Part shown: positions 1 through 5,614 of the stretch, in pieces
Numbering within the stretch: the stretch's first letter is position 1
Layout: each line of letters opens with the position of its first letter
Source of the DNA: Xanthobacteraceae bacterium
GTDB taxonomy: Bacteria > Pseudomonadota > Alphaproteobacteria > Rhizobiales > Xanthobacteraceae
Assembly: GCA_030043175.1 (NCBI GenBank)
Contig: JASHYD010001034.1
Span: 1 to 8,706, forward strand
Direction of reading: 5' to 3'
DNA length: 8,706 nucleotides
The notes under the pieces: model-generated
Databases searched by the model: none
Told to the model about the DNA's origin: nothing
Seen by the model: the letters and a program-made list of their open reading frames with translations, nothing else
Translations under genes and position numbers: made by a program

Positions 1-336
1 GGCACTCATAAGACCGAGCAGGTAAAACGCTGGCTGAAGCGCCATCCGCGCTTCAAGGTCCACTTCATTCCTACCAGCTCCAGCTGGTTAAACATGGTGG
101 AACGCTGGTTCGCTGAGATCACCGGCAAAGCCGTGCGACGCGGCAGCTTCTCCAGCGTTCCAGATCTGATCGCGACAATCGAGGAATTCATTGAGGACCG
201 GAACCGCGATCCGAAGCCGTTCATCTGGACGGCGCGAGCGGAGGACATCCTTGAGAAGATCGAGCGCTGTCGGCGGCGGCTCGAGGAAATCAAGCCCGGT
301 TGCACGGTGCGCCGCGGGCGAAAAAAGGCCGCGTAA
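1..336 (+). CDS. IS630-family transposase, C-terminal part (5' end outside the window)
   Basis: The reading frame is open from base 1 to the TAA at 334-336, giving 111 residues of a DDE transposase whose N-terminal DNA-binding part and first catalytic aspartates lie off the left edge. The segment starts with GTHKT, which in IS630 proteins follows the second catalytic Asp. Then comes the typical HFIPTSSSWLNMVERWF block, whose Glu in NMVERWF is the expected third catalytic residue. A basic tail (RRGRKKAA) closes the protein. IS630 elements move by cut-and-paste and target TA dinucleotides. The element's right end should lie shortly downstream; CTAG/TA sites occur at 342-345 and 365-368, but I cannot fix the terminal repeat without the left end. 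The visible part is intact, so the copy could be active. Family assignment is from motif recognition. Confidence 0.88.
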   Translation, partial: GTHKTEQVKRWLKRHPRFKVHFIPTSSSWLNMVERWFAEITGKAVRRGSFSSVPDLIATIEEFIEDRNRDPKPFIWTARAEDILEKIERCRRRLEEIKPGCTVRRGRKKAA

Positions 337-337
337 C

Positions 338-637
338 GTGTCTAGGCATTTACGCACCAGAACACTAGGTGGCTTGGCAGCTTACCTTTTGCTTTACGAG
401 CCCAACGGCGTGCCGGGCGTTGGGCTGCTCGTCTTCGCAACCCTCTTCCAAATGTTTTGGCCGCCCCTGCTGGCGAGAATTGCGCCGGGTTCGCCAATGC
501 AGACCAAGGACAATATTTTGTTTTTTTTCTTATCGATCACGGTGGGGGTGGTCGCGATGTGGCTGCTTTTCGAAAACCTGCTCGTCGTGATCTTGGTAAC
601 GGCGGCCTGGTTGTTCCTCTTCGTGATTGATCGCTAG
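338..637 (+). CDS. small hypothetical membrane protein, possibly 5'-truncated by the adjacent IS
   Basis: From a GTG at 338 this gives 99 residues with three hydrophobic stretches: about 10-19 plus 26-37, then 59-74, and 78-96. It ends at TAG 635-637. The frame stays open back to 191 inside the transposase, but that part is arginine/serine-rich shadow translation, so the real protein cannot begin there. The GTG overlaps the transposase end and has only a weak upstream AAGG. The credible sequence (TLGGLAAYLLLYEPNG) starts near 361, where a CTAG lies at a plausible IS boundary. I infer that the gene may have lost its native start to the insertion. I do not recognise the family. A chance hydrophobic frame is possible, but the pattern of helices split by short charged loops argues for a real protein. 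Confidence 0.5.
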   Translation: MSRHLRTRTLGGLAAYLLLYEPNGVPGVGLLVFATLFQMFWPPLLARIAPGSPMQTKDNILFFFLSITVGVVAMWLLFENLLVVILVTAAWLFLFVIDR

Positions 638-662
638 GCAGCCGAACGACGTGCTTCCGTAA

Positions 663-690
663 GCGCCAGCTGGCGCCTGGCGTTCCGCCA
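663..690. repeat. 14-bp perfect palindrome followed by a short hairpin
   Basis: GCGCCAGCTGGCGC at 663-676 is a perfect palindrome, and directly after it TGGCG-TTC-CGCCA at 678-690 forms a 5-bp hairpin. The pair sits 26 bp after the stop of the small membrane protein and could end its transcript, although no T-tract follows. It also lies just beyond the end of the minus-strand recombinase relic, so it could equally be a remnant of that element's edge. Confidence 0.4.
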
Positions 691-724
691 AGGCCGCGAG
701 TGTAGCGATTATGGCTGTAACCGT

Positions 725-1110
725 AGTAGGACGCTACTTCAATCCTTTTAGCTTCCTTGAGCAGCTCGGCGCTTTATCGCCGCATAGCAGTGATCCGTCG
801 CGGGAGTCCGTCACGCACGGGCTTGCGCGATTGCCACGTGCGCTCCTCACCCATGTTGCGGCGGATACGTTCCAGATACTTGACGCTGGCGCGGTCGCGC
901 CCGTCGCGCTGAGCAACGATGGTGCGAACAGTGTGCCTCTGTGATCGATCTCAGCGACAGACTGCGCTTGCGCAGCTTGAGGACCGTCTCGCGTTGAGCA
1001 TCGCTTGCGGCCAGCGATCGACCGACGTTGCGAGGAGGGTGCCAGGTGGCATTGTATTCCGGCACGAAGTGATTCCCTTGCGCAAGAGGGCTGCGCCGCG
1101 GCTACCCGCC
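725..1110 (-). pseudogene. relic of a recombinase-like protein (C-terminal region), frameshifted with an internal stop
   Basis: Two minus-strand frames join into one coherent protein. From about 1107 down to 938 one frame reads through HFVPEYNATWHPP, LAASDAQRETVLKLRKRS and LSLRSITE, the first half of a helix-turn-helix. At 934-937 the frame is lost. From 933 down a second frame resumes with TVRTIVAQRDGRDRASVKY, the expected second half, and continues as a basic segment with LERIRR and PVRDGLPRRITAMRR. It meets a TAA at 74-76 of the 701-800 block (position 774-776), after which the same frame still reads SAELLKEAKRIEVAS. About five residues of the turn are missing, which fits a small deletion. 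The layout (LxLRxI, then TVRTI, then a basic tail ending LLKEAK) resembles the tail of rhizobial recombinase-family proteins as I recall them. That the gene is broken is clearer than what it encoded. The upstream catalytic part was not found. Confidence 0.55.
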
Positions 1111-1242
1111 CGGCATAGGTCCTGGCTCCGTTCACTGGCGTTCCGTCTGATTGGTGTTTATTGCAGGCGGCGCACCAATAATCATGGCCTGCTCATCAGG
1201 ATGCAGATGCCCGCGAAAAACTCGAGGACAATCATTTTTTCT

Positions 1243-1285
1243 GTTGCTGGCTTTGTGTTGCGTGACGAACTGTTTTGCCAGCAAC
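1243..1285. repeat. 9-bp inverted repeat with a 25-nt loop
   Basis: GTTGCTGGC at 1243-1251 is matched by GCCAGCAAC at 1277-1285; one further base pair forms if a mismatch is allowed. It lies between the recombinase relic and the end of the 1315-1614 gene. It could be a transcript end for that minus-strand gene, though there is no T-run, or the leftover terminal repeats of a lost small element. Confidence 0.35.
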
Positions 1286-1314
1286 GGCGGAAGCAGCACG
1301 CCAAGGGCGCACTG

Positions 1315-1614
1315 TCATGTGCGATCCCGGTCTTGTGACGTTCGGTTTCTCACCCCGTCCTCGGAACAGGTCGCCTCGCTCATCCGATTGGCGATGTCAG
1401 CCTTGGCTTTGGCTTCAGCCCGTCTATTCTCCCATCCGGGGCCTCTCATAAACCAGGGAGGCTTGCCTTCAAATTGCACGCGCTGGCCAGTTTCGCCCTC
1501 ATACCGCCCGAACGCATAAGCCATCCAGAAAGCCACTCGAACACGCGCCTGTATGATGTCATAAAGAAACCAGACAGCCGCGACCGCGACCACCACCAGA
1601 ATGACTGTAGTCAT
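1315..1614 (-). CDS. small hypothetical protein with one N-terminal membrane helix
   Basis: Ninety-nine residues from ATG (1612-1614) to TGA (1315-1317). Residues 3-17 (TVILVVVAVAAVWFL) form a single hydrophobic helix. A short amphipathic stretch follows (VRVAFWMAYAFGRYEG), then a polar segment with KPPWFMRGPGWENRR, and an Ala/Lys-rich, charged C-terminus. The likely topology is a membrane anchor with a soluble cytoplasmic tail. A G-rich GGGGG lies seven bases before the ATG and may act as a weak ribosome site. The coherent membrane-helix start and the lack of a competing frame support a real gene. I do not recognise the family and assign no function. Confidence 0.6.
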   Translation of the reverse strand: MTTVILVVVAVAAVWFLYDIIQARVRVAFWMAYAFGRYEGETGQRVQFEGKPPWFMRGPGWENRRAEAKAKADIANRMSEATCSEDGVRNRTSQDRDRT

Positions 1615-2121
1615 CGGTTAACCCCCGTGCGAGCCGACGTGTTTGAGGGAAGGCGTCGCATCGCGTTTGCTCCCAAGTGTGCGCGGTGCACATGAACCCG
1701 GCAGTTGCTGCTGTCCGGCTCGCTTGAAGTATCAATTTTCGTTTAGCCAGCCAATTTTCTCAAGAACGCAGGAAACGTAGTATCGACCGATGACACCTGC
1801 GGGTTGCAGGTTGTGAATAACGAGCCTAACCAGACTGGCGCGATTGTTGATTAACACAATCGACAACAATACGAACGACCCGCACGGGCCGCGCGGGGTT
1901 GGGCCGATCGTGGGCCAGCTCGATATGAGGCGGCGGAGGGACTCGAGTGTTCCAGAGGTTTGTCCTCGTACGTCTTAACCCGAAATATGGTCGTCTCTGG
2001 GAGGTGATGAGCGATCGCAACTCGCCCATTTGCGTTTCTTCCAAAGACCGGAGACGTTGAGTCGCGTTACGCGCATAACGATCGACCGCACCGAAGGCAA
2101 GCGTGTGCGGTCCGTGGCGGT
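1615..2121. other. about 500 bp with no convincing gene; two small hairpins
   Basis: No frame on either strand looks like a protein; the one 72-codon minus frame (1826-2044) is arginine/proline-rich with no recognisable pattern. Two small structures occur. ACCTGC-GGGTT-GCAGGT at 1795-1811 is a 6-bp stem with a 5-nt loop. CGATTGT-TGATTAAC-ACAATCG at 1841-1862 has 7-bp arms and an AT-rich centre like a dyad operator. Neither is followed by a T-tract. Confidence 0.5.
2065..2080. repeat. imperfect palindrome CGTTACGCGCATAACG (copy 1 of 3)
   Basis: CGTTA and TAACG arms flank CGCGCA. The core CGTTACGC recurs at 2139-2146 and 2413-2420, so three copies lie within 360 bp, placed on both sides of the small minus-strand gene at 2122-2393. 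It sits 42 bp beyond that gene's stop codon. Confidence 0.45.
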
Positions 2122-2393
2122 TTATTTCCCTGTTCGAACGTTACGCTCGTAAATGATTGCTCTCCTGGCTTTACGTTCTGCTTTTTCCGCGAGGTTTCTG
2201 GCCTCCCGCCGCGCCCATTGTTCAATGAGCGCGGTTGCCGATAGGTCATAGTACCGCGCGATTCTGTCGAGCCGCTTTTTCGTGCCGATTGCAAAGACGA
2301 ATTGAACGCGTTCTTTGTCGCTTTCGAGGTGTTGCTCGCGTAGCGGGCTTGACGCTCCGCATTTGTCAGTGCTCGCTTTACCTTCGCTGCCAT
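2122..2393 (-). pseudogene. small helix-rich, possibly DNA-binding protein with a one-base frameshift near 2340
   Basis: Translation from ATG 2391-2393 gives MAAKVKRALTNAERQARY and then loses sense. The adjacent frame continues as REQHLESDKERVQFVFAIG, TKKRLDRIARYYDLSATALI and EQWARREARNLAEKAERKA, ending at 2122. The bases at the join read CGCTACGCGAG; one extra C (CGC TAC CGC GAG) would restore a continuous protein of about 90 residues. The combination NAERQARYRxxHLESDKxRVQFVF, then a helix with SATALIEQWARREA, matches a small rhizobial protein type I recall, which resembles ribbon-helix-helix or plasmid-type DNA-binding proteins. The DNA-binding role is an inference. An ATG at 2398-2400 opens the second frame directly, so a 92-residue product with a different first 20 residues could still be made. 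A sequencing error is possible. Confidence 0.65.
2139..2152. repeat. CGTTACGC copy 2 of 3, inside the 3' end of the small minus-strand gene
   Basis: CGTTACGCTCGTAA falls within the last codons of the 2122-2393 gene, on the opposite strand encoding part of ERNVRT. It keeps the CGTTACGC core and the TAA three bases later but lacks the closing CG of the other copies. It may be coincidental coding sequence or a weaker site. Confidence 0.35.
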
Positions 2394-2412
2394 GGGGCAT
2401 GATTTCCCATTC

Positions 2413-2427
2413 CGTTACGCGGTAACG
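2413..2427. promoter_or_regulatory. near-perfect palindrome CGTTAC-GCG-GTAACG, candidate operator
   Basis: Six-base arms flank a GCG centre, 20 bp upstream of the ATG of the minus-strand gene at 2393. That is where a self-regulating small DNA-binding protein would be expected to bind. It is the most symmetric of three related copies (also 2065-2080 and 2139-2152). A further CGTTAC occurs at 2554-2559, just before the plus-strand gene start. That it is an operator is inferred from position and symmetry only. Confidence 0.4.
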
Positions 2428-2573
2428 TTGTATGAGGTTCTCACATGCACAAGCAAGTCGACATCGCGCTTGCCTACCGGGCGCAATCGCTGATGTGATG
2501 CTGTGTCGGTTATGGAACGAAACGACCGGCCCGCCATGGCCCGTCATCGGAAACGTTACATTTGAGCGAGAAA

Positions 2574-2961
2574 ATGCGAACGAGTAAGTTGAGCACCCTC
2601 GCGGCTGCGGTTTTGCTGCTGGGTGGCACAAATCTGGCGATTGCAGCCGGTCACAAGGGCCGCTCCGAGAGTGCAACGGCAATGGGTCGGGGCGATCTCA
2701 AGAGTTTTGCCGGAAGAACCCGTGGCATTGGCACTGCCGCTCCCCCTTCCGCGGCCCGGCAACGGAAGGCGCAGCCAGAGGCCAAGTCAAGCCCGCACAA
2801 ACGAGCGGCCTATCCAAGGGGGAAAAAACAGTCATTGGGCTCCCGGATTGCCTCAACTACCAGGATTATTGGCGTTGCCGCAATGTGCGGCCGACGCGCG
2901 GCCAGGCAACGAAATCTGCACCCAGAGGCCAAGCCGCGCCCGCACACGAGCCTCGCCGTTA
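2574..2961 (+). pseudogene. secreted basic/proline-rich protein, frame broken near a G5A6 tract
   Basis: From ATG 2574 the protein opens with a clear Sec signal (MRTSKLSTLAAAVLLLGGTN, then LAIAAGHKG; cleavage likely after IAA). A basic, Ala/Pro/Ser-rich region follows to about 2815. An in-frame TTG at 2562 is an alternative start. Continuing in the same frame gives low-complexity basic sequence to 3152. One base back, after the run GGGGGAAAAAA (2818-2828), the frame reads KGEKTVIGLPDCLNYQDYWR, CRNVRPTRGQATKSAPRGQ and ends at TAA about 2961. That frame has a protein-like Cys/Tyr/Trp pattern. I infer that the gene lost one base in the homopolymer tract. Transcript slippage there could also restore the product. 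The function is unknown. The exact end depends on which frame is real, so treat the 3' boundary as uncertain. Confidence 0.5.
2751..2950 (+). repeat. diverged direct repeat, two copies 147 bp apart
   Basis: About 55 bp at 2751-2805 resembles about 53 bp at 2898-2950. Both start GCGGCC-GGCAACG, share CCAGAGGCCAAG and end in CCCGCACA-ACGAG. The 147-bp step is 49 codons, so the frame is kept between copies apart from small compensating indels. It suggests that the basic tail of the secreted protein arose by internal duplication, with the Cys/Trp motif in between. Confidence 0.5.
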
Positions 2962-3042
2962 ACGCGGGTCAAGTTGGTCTATTCGGTCTTGCGCGCGCTG
3001 TCGGCCGTAGCGTTCATGGCTTCGTGCAAGGGCGTGTGCGCC

Positions 3043-3056
3043 CAACATACATGTTG
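3043..3056. repeat. short dyad CAACAT-AC-ATGTTG
   Basis: Six-base arms with a 2-bp centre, in the gap between the broken secreted-protein gene and the minus-strand small exported peptide. There is no gene start close by on either strand, so its role, if any, is unknown. Confidence 0.3.
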
Positions 3057-3086
3057 TCCCGATCCCGCGAGTTCGGGGCCGAGCCA

Positions 3087-3129
3087 TTCGTCCTGGTGAG
3101 GGCCAGCTTTCGTCCTGGTGAGGGCCAGC
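3087..3129. repeat. perfect 21-bp tandem duplication (22-bp period)
   Basis: TTCGTCCTGGTGAGGGCCAG plus a final C occurs at 3087-3107 and again, identical over all 21 bases, at 3109-3129, separated by a single T. The period of 22 is not a multiple of three, so it would shift any frame crossing it. The perfect identity implies a recent event in a stretch that is probably non-coding. Confidence 0.85.
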
Positions 3130-3184
3130 CGGAGTGGGTCGGCCGAACCTGACCCGAAGGAGACTTCGGCGTTCCACCCCGAAC

Positions 3185-3400
3185 CTAACGGCCATAGGGG
3201 CATGAGACGCCCAGGTGCTTCCAGGGAAATTCGCAGGACTCATAAAGCGGGTCGCCCGCCGGCTTTGGCTTCGGCTGCACGGCTTGCGCAGATGGCTGTG
3301 TCGGGTGCCGGCGGCTCTTGTAGTGTGCCGCATGTGCCGATGTGGCAAGCAGGACAGCGGTGACAGCGGAAACGACGATATTCAGGGTGCGACGCCGCAA
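3185..3400 (-). CDS. small exported two-cysteine protein (hypothetical), TTG start
   Basis: Seventy-one residues from a TTG at 3398-3400 to the stop at 3185. A GGAG lies seven bases upstream of the TTG, which supports this unusual start; no ATG gives the signal sequence. The N-terminus is a classic Sec signal: RRRT, a hydrophobic core LNIVVSAVTAVLLAT, then SAHA with cleavage after AHA. The mature part is about 46 residues. It has a polar linker rich in Lys, Pro and Gln (QAVQPKPKPAGD) and ends in a compact motif, PLYESCEFPWKHLGVSCPYG, with two cysteines 11 apart that could form a disulfide in the periplasm. Small proteins ending in LYxSCEFPWxH are, as I recall, common in Bradyrhizobium, but their function is unknown. 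It stands alone; a hairpin at 3420-3434 lies in its 5' leader. Confidence 0.72.
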   Translation of the reverse strand: MRRRTLNIVVSAVTAVLLATSAHAAHYKSRRHPTQPSAQAVQPKPKPAGDPLYESCEFPWKHLGVSCPYGR

Positions 3401-3419
3401 AGGGGTGCTCCGCGTTGGT

Positions 3420-3434
3420 GCAGCTTCTAGCTGC
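3420..3434. promoter_or_regulatory. hairpin GCAGCT-TCT-AGCTGC in the leader of the small exported protein
   Basis: A 6-bp perfect stem with a 3-nt loop lies 20 bp upstream of the TTG start of the minus-strand gene, close before its GGAG ribosome site. It would be transcribed as part of the 5' leader if the promoter lies in the AT-richer stretch at 3440-3470. It could be an operator or a leader stem. Inferred from position only. Confidence 0.35.
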
Positions 3435-3474
3435 TGTATTGGCGTTTAGACGATTAAATTCGCTGTTAATGTCC

Positions 3475-3515
3475 GGAGGGTGGAAACATGGGCGAAGCCG
3501 TCGAGTAAGTCCTCC
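3475..3515 (+). other. six-codon mini-ORF with strong ribosome site and a facing CCTCC
   Basis: GGAGG at 3475-3479 sits eight bases before ATG 3488-3490. The ORF reads M-G-E-A-V-E and stops at TAA 3506-3508. Three bases later CCTCC (3511-3515) could pair with the GGAGG and hide it. Such a layout occurs in leader peptides, but no gene follows for about 780 bp. It may be a truncated gene start or chance. Confidence 0.25.
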
Positions 3516-4297
3516 CGCGAGGCCGCTGCCCGCTCACATCGCATCAAGACTTAACGGCGTTCAACTGCGCGGGTATTGAGTGCGCCGAACGGAATGGCGA
3601 CCGTGCTGGCTGGCCGCTACCTGCCCAGCAGCGACGACTCAGAACACCGTTTGGAGTACGCCGTCATTGTATCACTTTTCAGTGAAGCCTGCGGTTGGCT
3701 GGAAGCGAATGGAGCCATCGTCGGCAGGTACGGCTGTCGCGTGTGGACCGTCGATAATCTCGGCAAAAGATATTGTCGCTTGGCCGCGCATACCTACGGT
3801 TAGGCAACAAGGCGATCCCACCCGCGTCGAGAACCATCCGTCAGAATGTTGTCCCCATCTAAAATCAATTTGCTCCCTACAACGTGCGGCCGGGGCAGCC
3901 GCTGCCGTGGCCAACACGGTCCGCTTCCTAATACTTCTGAATCAACCAGACCTGAAACGATGACCGCCTACATACACAGCCATACATTCTCCCAGCTGGG
4001 CTGGTGCTAGAGCCTGCGGTGGGCGTGGTGTTTGCGACACGCTCCTTCCCGGATTGTAAAAAGAATAGGCGGCGCGACTGCGACCAAGGCAAAAGCCAAA
4101 CGATTGCCAAGCGACCTGAGGCGTAGCCGCTGGTAGCGTTGCTCGTGCTCGCGTCCGGCATGACCTCGGAAGAGCACTGCGCGATTGAGCGATTGCGGTT
4201 GCGCCGAGGAGTTTGTACGCGCTACTGTCGCGATGATCATTATGATCGTGATCAGCCAGCGACTGGACCAGCCGCGAGTAACGACGGGAGTTCTGCG
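3516..4297. other. about 780 bp without a convincing gene
   Basis: Several frames of 75-127 codons are open here, but none shows a recognisable domain, a consistent ribosome site or a sensible composition. A minus frame at 4007-4339 has two hydrophobic stretches (WLITIIMIIATVA and LAFALVAVAPPILF) and a TTG start, and overlaps the cytochrome gene by only 42 bp. It is the least unlikely candidate, but I do not call it. Just before the cytochrome start, 4233-4254 holds several GATC-rich palindromes (ATGATCAT and two TGATCA), possibly regulatory. Confidence 0.5.
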
Positions 4298-4888
4298 ATG
4301 AGCTACACGAAAAGAGGTGTGGTCGTCACCGATGGCCAAACGCGGGACAACGCCGTACCGGCGCGTGCGGAGGGGCCGCCCGAGTCATTCGAGCGCGGGA
4401 CAACGGCTATCAAACTGTCCTTGCTCGGCGCGGCCCTGTTCGTGGCCATTGCTCCTTTCGCTGCGCAGTCTGCCGACGACTTCAAGTTTCCCGCCGGTTA
4501 CCGCAGCTGGTTCCACGTCAATACGATGGTCGTCGATAAGGCGAGCCCCCTGTTCGAGCAGATTGGCGGGATGCACAACGTTTATGTCAATTCGAGGGGG
4601 CAGGCGGCACTCAAGAAGGGCGTGCCTTTTCCGGACAAGTCAGTGTTCGTAAGCGACGTGCATGAAGTCACGATATCCGATGGCTCGTACGTGGAGGGCA
4701 TGAGGAAAGGATTGGCGGTCATGGTGAAGGATCAGAAGAAGTACGCATCGACGGGCGGGTGGGGTTTTCAGCTTTGGGCAGGAGGCGACCCTAAGAAGGC
4801 TGTTGTCACCGATGCCGCCAAACAGTGCTTCGAATGTCACCAGCCGAAAAAGGACCAGGACTACGTGTTTTCGACCTACATCCCGTGA
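4298..4888 (+). CDS. cytochrome P460-family haem protein, exported
   Basis: A 196-residue protein. The ATG at 4298 follows GGGAG with a seven-base gap. A hydrophobic signal core lies at residues 38-54 (IKLSLLGAALFVAIAPF), with cleavage expected after AAQSA near 59, so maturation should be periplasmic. The mature part starts FKFPAGYRSW and carries family-typical blocks: SPLFEQIGGMHNVYVN (83-98), the FPDKSVFV region (111-118), GMRKGLAVMVKDQKKYASTG (134-153) and GGWGFQLW. The c-type haem site CFECH (Cys177, Cys180, His181) leads into the closing KKDQDYVFSTY. P460 cytochromes bind one haem, usually cross-linked to a lysine, and some oxidise hydroxylamine or bind NO. Which lysine would cross-link cannot be read without an alignment, so activity is not assigned. 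The 37 residues before the signal core are odd: polar and unusually long, so a later start or a cytoplasmic extension is possible. It appears monocistronic. Confidence 0.9.
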   Translation: MSYTKRGVVVTDGQTRDNAVPARAEGPPESFERGTTAIKLSLLGAALFVAIAPFAAQSADDFKFPAGYRSWFHVNTMVVDKASPLFEQIGGMHNVYVNSRGQAALKKGVPFPDKSVFVSDVHEVTISDGSYVEGMRKGLAVMVKDQKKYASTGGWGFQLWAGGDPKKAVVTDAAKQCFECHQPKKDQDYVFSTYIP

Positions 4889-4894
4889 GACGGG

Positions 4895-4916
4895 GCCGCC
4901 TCCCTGTGGAGGCGGC
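4895..4916 (+). terminator. strong GC hairpin after the cytochrome gene
   Basis: GCCGCCTCC (4895-4903), loop CTGT, then GGAGGCGGC (4908-4916): a perfect 9-bp stem starting six bases after the TGA. There is no T-tract behind it, so it departs from the classic intrinsic terminator. It probably ends the transcript or protects its 3' end, as is usual in GC-rich alphaproteobacteria. Confidence 0.7.
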
Positions 4917-5614
4917 GCCGGGCCTGTCCCAGTCAGATAAAATTATCTCGGCGTCCAGATGGCGACGGACAATTCGCGCGCGGCTTTGAGGTTGCGCAAA
5001 ATCCCGCGGTTGGAACACCCTACCAACGGCAAAGGTGATGCGCTTGCCCGGGTGGGACGCTTTTCTATGACAACAGTGTGGCTGAACATTTGTCAGACTC
5101 CTCTGTGTCCGGTCTGTGTCCGGAAACCATTGATCGGCCACCATAACGACACGCTGATCGCCCGTGTGTCACTCCTTCGAGTAACGCCACATCGACACGC
5201 GGGGGCGCCGAATCTATATGGCTGAACTTCCATTACTGCCCAAGGCCGCCGAGTTGAGCGACGCGTCAGATCGTCCGCAATCTGGGGTACACCTGCAAAC
5301 GTGGTCGGGAGGGCGCCCCCGTCCCATCTGAAACATGGGCAGTCCAGGGCTTGTGCGGTGCAAAATAGACCGCTGCACCCATTTTCGCCAGTTACGACTT
5401 GGTCCTTTGATGAGTTGGCTACATGGCGAGCATGGCGACCACCGGGCACTCGCGGCGTGCGCACAGCGGGAAGCGTACCGTGGATCAGTCTCCTGCGCCT
5501 CATTGACGAACGCGCGTTAGAGCGGTTCTTGTCACAGGTGATGGCGCGGTGCGACCCAATCAAAACCTTAAATACCGTTTCGATCTTTTTGGACAGTGCT
5601 GAAAGGAATGGGAA
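4917..5614. other. about 700 bp without a recognisable gene
   Basis: Open frames of up to 156 codons (5093-5563, minus) exist but are arginine/proline-rich and show no domain, signal or ribosome site. The plus frame 5301-5618 runs into the next gene's start and also looks like chance. CTGTGTCCGG is repeated in tandem at 5103-5112 and 5114-5123. The last 60 bp before the NHL gene are AT-richer (AATCAAAACCTTAAATACC at 5558-5576) and probably hold its promoter, but I cannot place -35 and -10 boxes with confidence. Confidence 0.5.

Noticed and set aside
521..528. Runs of eight T at 521-528 and 8155-8162 as phase-variable tracts
   Set aside because: Both lie within Phe/Leu codons of hydrophobic segments where such runs arise naturally; nothing else indicates phase variation.
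2959..3203. Minus-strand frame with PHQDEWLGPELAGSGQHVCW
   Set aside because: It looks somewhat protein-like, but it crosses the 22-bp tandem duplication, which shifts the frame, and no start or domain supports it.
4233..4301. Tiny plus-strand ORF MIIMIVISQRLDQPRV... ending in an ATGA overlap with the cytochrome start
   Set aside because: The overlap suggests translational coupling, but the nearest GAGGAG is about 21 bases upstream of its ATG, too far, and the hydrophobic run comes from repeated GATC-type palindromes.
4007..4339. 110-codon minus-strand frame with two hydrophobic stretches
   Set aside because: Its TTG start has no convincing ribosome site and it overlaps the start of the cytochrome gene; the hydrophobic parts are antisense to GATC-rich palindromes and not clearly coding.
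5093..5563. 156-codon minus-strand frame between the cytochrome and NHL genes
   Set aside because: Arg/Pro/Cys-scattered composition with no signal, domain or ribosome site; likely chance in GC-rich DNA.
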